NCBI GenBank assembly: GCA_019095985.1
Contig: CM032660.1
Coordinates: forward strand, 53,486,279 to 53,550,278
Source: Streblospio benedicti
Taxonomy: Eukaryota > Annelida > Polychaeta > Spionida > Spionidae
DNA length: 64,000 nucleotides
Reading direction: 5' to 3'
Positions 25,701 through 34,700 of the stretch are shown here, piece after piece (position 1 is the stretch's first letter; each line of letters opens with the position of its first letter). Made by a program: the position numbers and the translations under genes. Under the pieces are notes generated by a model, which did not search any database, was not told where the DNA came from, and saw nothing but the letters and a program-made list of their open reading frames with translations.

Positions 25701-28700
25701 GTGAAAAAAAGGCCAAACAAATTAAAGATGTGGGATTTCTTGACCCCTTAAAAAAACTCATGGGCGGGATGGATCTTTCCTACCTCCCTGGAGCAGTCGT
25801 TGACGTGGTCCACCCACTTGAAGCAGAAATCCATGTCGAAACGCTTCTCTAGCCGCTCCAGGGCTGCAAAACACCGCGATCGAGAGTGAAACGTGCAGTA
25901 TACTATCATCTGTTCCGTGATTATTTATACTTAAATATACAGTTTAATAGTTTGAACCAATGGACATATTCAAGAAACCAGGTCAGCTTCAGGGCTATGT
26001 TTATATCCATTGGTTCAAAGTATTAAACTGTATATTTATGTACATATACCAGGATAGATGAATCTTAACTATAATTCTTTATACTGTTACACAGCAGTGT
26101 GATACATGGCTATCAGCAGTCTGTATAACATCATTATTACACCACAATTAAACCTTCACATGGCTACTAAAAATTGCGTAACTGAAGCAGTATGCATAAT
26201 GTAATAATGTAGATGTATGATACTACATTTTAGAAAGCACTCTTGAAAATAAACAATAATACATGTTTTTTTGTGTGGTATAAACACATTCTGGCCTATA
26301 ATGCTATCAATTCAATATGCCATTTTACTTTTTTTTCTGCACCAATCAAGCTAACTTTTATGAAAATCCGTTTATTTTTCGTAAATAAATTCATTGGACA
26401 TCTTTTTAATATGAATAAAATAATTGATTTTGTGATAAATGCATAGAAACTGACTGTCTTAATATTTTCAGACATTTTCAATGTCCATCTTCAGAGACTT
26501 TTCTGTCACCAGATGGCAGCACGTACCTTATACTGTCATGTGTTGCCATCTGGCACTCTGAGTATCAGATGTCCTGAAGAGACCTCTGACACATAACTGT
26601 TCTCATTAAACATTCTGACCAAACACATGCTGTTAATCCATAATCATCACTGGCCGGTGATGAAAATAAGTGAGGTCAAGTATCAGATGGGTGTGGCTGG
26701 TTCAACCAATCAGGTTGCCGTATTTAAACAGGCCACATAAATTACTCAGGCGAAACATTACAGAGGTCAATTTGCTTGACATTTGATACTCAGAGTGCCA
26801 TCTGGTGACAGAAACAGAAGTCTCAGAAGTCCCAGACACTGAAAAAAGTACTAAGACAGGGAGTTTCTATGGATTTATCACAAAATCAATTATTCTATTT
26901 AAAAACTGTTTAGATCGAAGAAAGTTAAGGTGTAAAAGGCGCGTTATTTTCCGCGTACCAGCGTCTATGTGCCTGAGGTCCTGTATCAGCTGAGCGTCGC
27001 CGGGCGCCGTCTCCAGATCACCCTCCGTCTCACGCCGCGCACGACGCAGACGCTCCTACAGACAGACATTATTCTTTTTCACGTAATTTCATTGGTTATC
27101 ATGCTCCAGAAGTATCCAATAACCCAGAGAGGGTTATCACCCCTCTTTGAACAGGGGTAATACTATGGTTGTATCCTTGACGAAAATCCTTAGTTTGTCA
27201 CATGACCGCCATGGTGGTCATGTGACAAACTAAGGATTTTCATTCGGCCCAATGAAGTTGAGACAACAATGAGAGTCTCGCCAACATGACAGGCACAGGT
27301 TCCACTTGGTAATAATAATAATATTCATTTTATCATCATGAAAAATAGAAGCCAGGATGTAATCAGTATACTAACTAATACAGAATTCTATTCTATTCCA
27401 TGTTCTATTTTTGCCACCTATCATCTAATTCTTATATCGCATAAATACCTGTTGGTCCAATTTTTTTTATATATTTTTATCTATTCTTTTTCCATGTTTC
27501 GATATATGAAAAGTATCCTTTTCAAATTCAAACTAGTAGTTCCAAAAATCCAGAATTTATCGATATAGGACTAAACAACAAGGATGGTCCGGTGGTCTCC
27601 AGAAGCTTAGCTACTGCTTTCTTTGTGTCAGAGCACGAAAGTCTGTATGGATTTCAATGTGGATGTAAAACTTTCTAGCTTTATTTTTACTCAAAACACA
27701 GCGTAAAATTCGAAGAAGAAAAAAGTTGCACGCTCCCATGGGATTGGAGAAAGGGAGACCAATGACCTGGTGTCAATATAAACTCATTAAAGCACGACAA
27801 CGGTGAATTGGGACTCTAAATAAAGCCGGTTAGACGTGACTTACGTAGTGTTTGACAACGGCGTGGGATTGGCGGTACTTGAATGCGAGCATGAAGAACA
27901 CACAGAAGTAGGCGCACACAGACTCGTTGTCAGCCTGAAACACGCAAAAATACGCCAGTCAGCGGACAGAGGACAGGGTGTGACATGAGTACTACATGGC
28001 TACCGAAAACTGGCCAAGTTACCAAGTTTAGCCTGTAGGTGGCATGATGGGGTTTCGGTTTTTAGTTGGTGCCATTGACATGTTATCTGTGCCTCGAATG
28101 TCGGGACATCTGATTTTCAAACTTTGTGGCCCTCACATCTACCAACTTATCAGTCCTTATGTCAACCCCTGTAGTACAGTGGAACATACGATTAAAATCA
28201 ACTCTATACTAAAACAGACATAGATAAAAGAGTATCGTCTTGACCCACACATTTCAATAAGTGAAATGCTTTACAAATGTCAAAATTCTTAATCCTAAAC
28301 CAATAACAATTTAAACGGAAAAATCCAAGTTATCTGGTAACATGGTTTTTGCTAACCTCGCACAGATCCTCGGAGTCGAAGGGCGTGTCGATGTAGAACA
28401 TCTTGTCGATGGTGCGCAGGATCTTGTTGATCGCCCACCTGACAAACAGTGGTGATACGCAGACGTCAATTATGATTTTGACAATTCTTTTACATTTCGA
28501 GCCTTATTTTCCACTTGCAAAGCTTAGAAGTCATCGCCCAAAGTGAAATGGTCGTTCTTTAAGCACACAATTCACCAATCATTACCCACAATGCACCCTC
28601 CAATCGCTACCTAATATCAGGAGCCTAAATGCTGACAAGGCAGTTTGGTTTATTTTTGCAATGGATTACCCTTCAAAAAGAGGTCTTGTCTTGAATTTTG

Positions 28701-31700
28701 AATCTGGTCAAACACTGATATAACATAAAGTGTAATTAATGGTCAGAACGTGAAGATGCCAAATGCTGTCGTATGTTAAGCGCATCAAGTACGTCAAACG
28801 TCACATACTAGTGGGCGTGTCTCCGAGAATGCAATCTTTGGGGCTGTTTAGTTTCTCTTTTTCAGGTCCCATAATTCACTCTCTTAGGTCAGTCCCTACA
28901 CAACCCATACTATGCACCCGCCAACCACTACCCACAACGCACCCGACGATCTGTTATGTAGTGAGGTTGTAGCACGCAGAACACTAAAATTGTATCTGAC
29001 CATTTATTATACTGTCTAGAAGCATGGCGTCTGTGTGCATCTCTCCAGTAAGCATTCGTTCACAGACGACCGTATACCGTATCCCCGTGCATTAAAGCGC
29101 ACTGAGCTTGCATTTAGGATGCGCGTTCATATTGATAATAAGCTCATGCGCTCCTATCTGAGAACAAACCAAATTTTCAATAAAAGAGGAAAATTTTTAA
29201 ACTTTAGAAAGTCATATTGTTCATGGTGGAAGTGCGTACTAGGCACAGCTATTTTACAGTAAGCATTCGTTCACAGACGACCGTATACCGGTACAGTGCA
29301 CCAGTACACGGGATACACACGGGAAATCAATTATCGACATAACATACCTGCCCTTAAATTTACAATAGTACAAAATATAAAGTAAAATGTAAATACAATC
29401 ATTACCCACAATGCCCACCTGTCATTACCCATAATTCCCCACCAATGATTACCCACAATGCACCTGTCGTTGAGCAGCACCTCCGTGGTGAACGTGTTTG
29501 GGACGAAGGCGTTGACGATGGCACAGAGAACGCGCGAGTCGACCAGGTCATCCACACTCTGTACCACAGATAACACAGAGTCATGGAGGGAACAGCAGGT
29601 GGTCTCAGTTTTATTCTATTTTCTATCCTTTTTGTTGTTCAGATATCAAATTTAAAATTTTAAGAATAATATTTCGCAGGCACCTAAGAAGTGTGCGAAA
29701 TATTATTCTTAAATTTTTTTATTTGATATTTGAACAACAAAAGGGATAGAAAATAAAAAAAAAATATATGAAACTAGTGACTAGTTCATGGACGATGTAG
29801 ACTTCAAAAATGTGAAAAGCTTTGAATCTTAAAATCTGTACTTGACTTCCATTTATTGATGTATTATGATGAATATTTATACAAGATTCGTGAAATATGC
29901 AGCATGTGGTCGCATCTTCTTTTATTCTTTCTTCTATTTCTGCTGCTCTAATGCGGTCTAAATTAAATCTATGTTGGTCTAAATTTTTATATATTTTTCA
30001 TTTACTCTATTTACTCTTCAAATTTCAAAATATTAGTTCCAAAAAACTTTTTTTGGAACTAATATTTTGAAATTTGAATTTGAGAAGGATACTGATGGTA
30101 TTGAAACATATTGAAAGAGTAAATGGAGTAAATACAAAAATATAAAAATTTAGACCAACATAGATTTAATTTAGACTGCATTAGAGCAGCAGAAATAGAA
30201 GAAAGAATAAAAGAAAATGTTGAATATCGTTGTTAGAATCCAAATGAGATGACAAAAATCTAAAGGACAAATTGAATACTAAATCCACTACAGTGCATTG
30301 CACTTCTAAGGAACACATATTGCTAGTAGTACTTGAATTTACACCTTAATTTTAATCAATAATAATCAAATAGTCCAAGCACTTACCATACAGTTGAGTT
30401 TACGTCCCTCATTCAGATGCTGTAAAATACAAAATGTACCAATTAATAAATGCTTAGAAGAAAATTGGAATTTTTCATGATATAGACATTAAGGCAAATC
30501 TTGTAAGACAAAATAGATGTTTTTATGTATAGTTTTATATAATTTTAGTTGGAAACTTTTCTCAAAAACAAAAAGTAAAATCATATGAACAAAAATTAAC
30601 CATAAAACACTTGAGATCCTACCCATGCCTCCACTTGAAAAACTGCAAGAAAAGATAACTTTAGCAAATTTGTAAAAATTAAGGTTTGCCGGATCACTGG
30701 CTAATATGTTACTAAATCTGAGAATCTGGCTTATATTACAATGTCCTAGCTTCATGTTCTGAATATTCGGTAGCTTGCTACAAATTAAAAAAAATCATAG
30801 CTTGTTTGAAAAACACTTGAACGTCATAAATGATATTCATTATGGACGAATTTATTATAGTTTCTATAAATTACAAAAGCAAGATATATTTTTGTGTATT
30901 TGATTGTATATCTTATGTATATGACAATGTCATATTTCTTTTCAAATTGCGAGGATTGCTGATGTTGCCAGATGTTGGGAGAACAATCATTCGACTTTCA
31001 CTAGTCGGCTATCATAAGTGGCATATAAGGTTGTGTGGTTTGCTTCTCACATAAATGAAAACAAGTGAGTCAAATCAACATACAATATCCAAAAGAAAAT
31101 TTTACACAAAATTTGAAAAAAAAATGTTTTTCCTCAAAATATATACAGATGTATGCACGTTTCACATGAATATTGAAATTTTGGATTAAAAAACCCTCTT
31201 AAAACAAGAGATATTTTCTGTAGAACAAAGTACATGCAGCATTTTTAATTAGGACTTTCAAACAGTCAAAATTGGATGAAAATGATCAAAATATTTTTTT
31301 AGTAATCCACCATTCAAAATATTCAATCCAAAATTGATTTAGTAAAAAAACTGCAAATATCATCTGTCAAAAAACGTGCGAAAAACACAGTCTGGTCAAG
31401 CAATCTGATGACTATCCTTGACGTACGGCATCTGGGTCCATGGGATCATACACTACAGGCTCCGGAGGCCATGGCGATCCAGGCTACAACAAACACTAGC
31501 CACAGTCAACAACGGCGCAACCTTGGTCATGGAAAATTTGCTAACACTAATTTCCAATGTGTACTTTAAATACGTCAAACCCAAGTTATTGGGAACATCC
31601 AAACATATGCCTATGTCCAAAGTAACATGTAACAACTGGATGGACAAAACAAACTCAGGGATGAATTTTAATAGTTTTTCAGTATATTGTTATAAATGTT

Positions 31701-34700
31701 TTTGAAGATGCCCATAACTTTAGCAATTAGGAACTTGGATTTGACGTCTACTATGTTCCAGATCGATCTAGACAAGCTTCTTTCTTCACTCTATATCTTG
31801 GCTAATAAAGCAAAACTTCTCCCCTTCCTAAAAGTACAAAACTCATAAATCATGTTTATGTTAATTCACTACATAATTTGTACTCTGTTCAAATAATAAA
31901 GAATATGTCAAAGATGTTTTTCATTTTCAAGCTGCTAGATTTCTTTATTCAACTTCTCAAGGTTTAATCATACCAATTATAGCCCATTTCTATTAGTCTA
32001 AAATGGCGCATTATTAACAGGCACTTCATGAAACATTTGAAAGTTCATTTTTATTTGAACAGGTATATAAACCATATTCACTTGGCAACCACACCCCTCA
32101 GCATTCTAAGCGTTAGTCCTGAATCGGCCATTTCCTATGTACCTGACAATTTTCTCCATCACATAATTCCTTGCGCTAATGATAAGAAAAAACAAACAAT
32201 GAATGGTCTATATTTTTCTATGTCAACAAAAATGCTATACATTTACATGTATGTTATTCCTTCTTTATAAATACACCAAAGAATAACACACAACCATGGG
32301 TCCTCACATCACCTTGTCCTGTTCAAGGCCTAACCATTTAAAACAATAGATGGCTAGTGATTAACATGAGCCAGTGACCATGGGAATCTCCAGTTATGAG
32401 TTTTTATTAAAACGAACACAGGCATATTTTCCTTGAGACAAATTTGCAAACAAACTTATTTTGATCTGCCACAAAAACCAGTAACTGTATTTATTATGAT
32501 CATGGCATTGATAAACAGCACAGTAGACTGGGGTGAAGTACCTCAAATTGAATTTAAATTCACTTGAATGTGAAAGCGATTACTGTAGGATATTATATAT
32601 TTAAAGAATTCATATTAACAATAGGTAATTATTGGATATTTTTTATATTTATATTTCTAATATTTCGATGACTATCGGTCCATCTTTATTCACAGAAACG
32701 AGACATTTACTCAGAAGTAAACAACCTCTAAGGAGTGTTGGTTCAGTGCTGGGTCCCCCTGGCTGTCTCCCTCAATAGGGGTAGGTACTGAATAAGGGTA
32801 GGTAGAAATATTAGTTAAAACAAATTCTTTAAATATATAACATACCGTAATCGTTTAATAAGCACGCAGTGCGCTTACAAAAACAAATTTCAGCAAAAAA
32901 AACAAAAAATAAAGAGCGCACCTCAACAATTTTTCACGGTTTATGTATTTTTCTCACTTTGACCCCACAGAACATGATAACACAACGCGCCCGGATGGTT
33001 ACGGAATAATACCGGCGTGTTATAGTCTTACAATATGGCACCGGTAAAAAGAGGAAAATTTGTATAATATTTAATCTGCATTAACAGGGGTGTGCGCTTA
33101 TGGGGAGTGCGCGCGAATAAGATCAATTTAATAAACACAGTAGGAAGCAGCCACCTGCAGCATGGTGTTGATCATTTCCATGATGCACTCATCCGGCGGG
33201 GGGAAGTTTCCGTCCACGTCTTTCTCTTTGAACTTCTTCATGTAGTCGTGTCGCGGGTACGGGTCATGCTTGGACATGTCGTAGTCAGCTTGCTGAAAGG
33301 CAGCGACAGTTTGAAAAAAGACTCAACTGAAATTATTTTTTACTATATATATATATATCAACATATAAATAAAGAGGTTCTCATAAAATAATTCCAGATA
33401 TATACACCATATACGACCATCCAAGCGCCCAGGGCTGTTAAATTGAAGTTTTCTCAAACTGGGGGGTGGGCTGTTACACGAGAGTGCAGTTACTACATAA
33501 TTCATAAGGACATTTAAGAAAAAGAAGGAGAGCTGTTACATGAGGGTGGGCACTTGGATGGTCGTATACGGTATGTCCAATGTCAATTGCATGAACCGAA
33601 ATTCGCATATTGTACTTAAAACCCACTCAGTTAATTTCCAATACATCTATGTAGCTCTCTGTCCTTGACTGACCTCGTCCTTCACGACCTCGACTTTGAC
33701 AGCAGACGCACCGAAACCCGACAGCAGTGACGCAGATTTCTTCAGCTTCTTCTTCCTCACCGGAGGCGGCTCCGGGATCCACTGGACAGGGCAAAGGGTT
33801 GATGGTTTATGTTTGAGGTTTTAAAGTTGATTTTCTTTTGTCTTTTCATGGGGTTTGTGGTTCTAGTTTTAGAAAACTTGTGAATCTCAAATTCAATCAA
33901 AATTTATTTACCTTTTTAATGTAAGTTTAATTTTGAATTGGCATTTACAAAGATTCTGAAATATATATCATTAATCATTATCTACACTGGTGTTCAGATG
34001 AATCACGCCTGAGTCTATAGAAGAAGTGTTCCAGTTATGGGCACATCCTACGTAGGGTTGATTATTACGCATATCTTCACGGGAACGCACACGTTTGACA
34101 TAAAAACAGAACGTAGTCAGAGGTAACAAGCTAGAGATTAATTGCCTAAATGTTTTAATGAAACAATAAGTCTTAATATACATATTTGCTCATGAACATT
34201 AGTACCTATGATTGAGGCAAACTGTTTACTGTTTGCAATCTGGGGACCGTTTTACGGTAGTCACAACGGCACCTCGTGACCTGCCCATAACTAGAGCAAT
34301 ATTTTAAACGTCGAACATAACCAGGTGGAAACATTACCAAAACAAAAATTAGAATTCATAGTACTTATTTAACGAAGTTAGTACTCTAGTCTCATGAAAT
34401 GATAGAACATTGATTATATTTTGATAATCTGATGAAATATTTCATATATATCTATTATTTATGAACAAAATTACATAAGAATTGTGAGCACGTCGTAAAC
34501 TCCCCATAAATGGAACACTTCCTCTACTTCCTTCCTTAGATTAGTCGTAAAATATTTACAGAACCTTCAAAAATTTATTCATTGGACGAATGTGGACTCA
34601 AACTAAAGATCTCTAAATCACAAATGAAAGATAATGCTCAACCATAAAAAAGAAATTCTATAAATAGTAATATCAATAAATGATGCTTTTGCTGTAGCTC

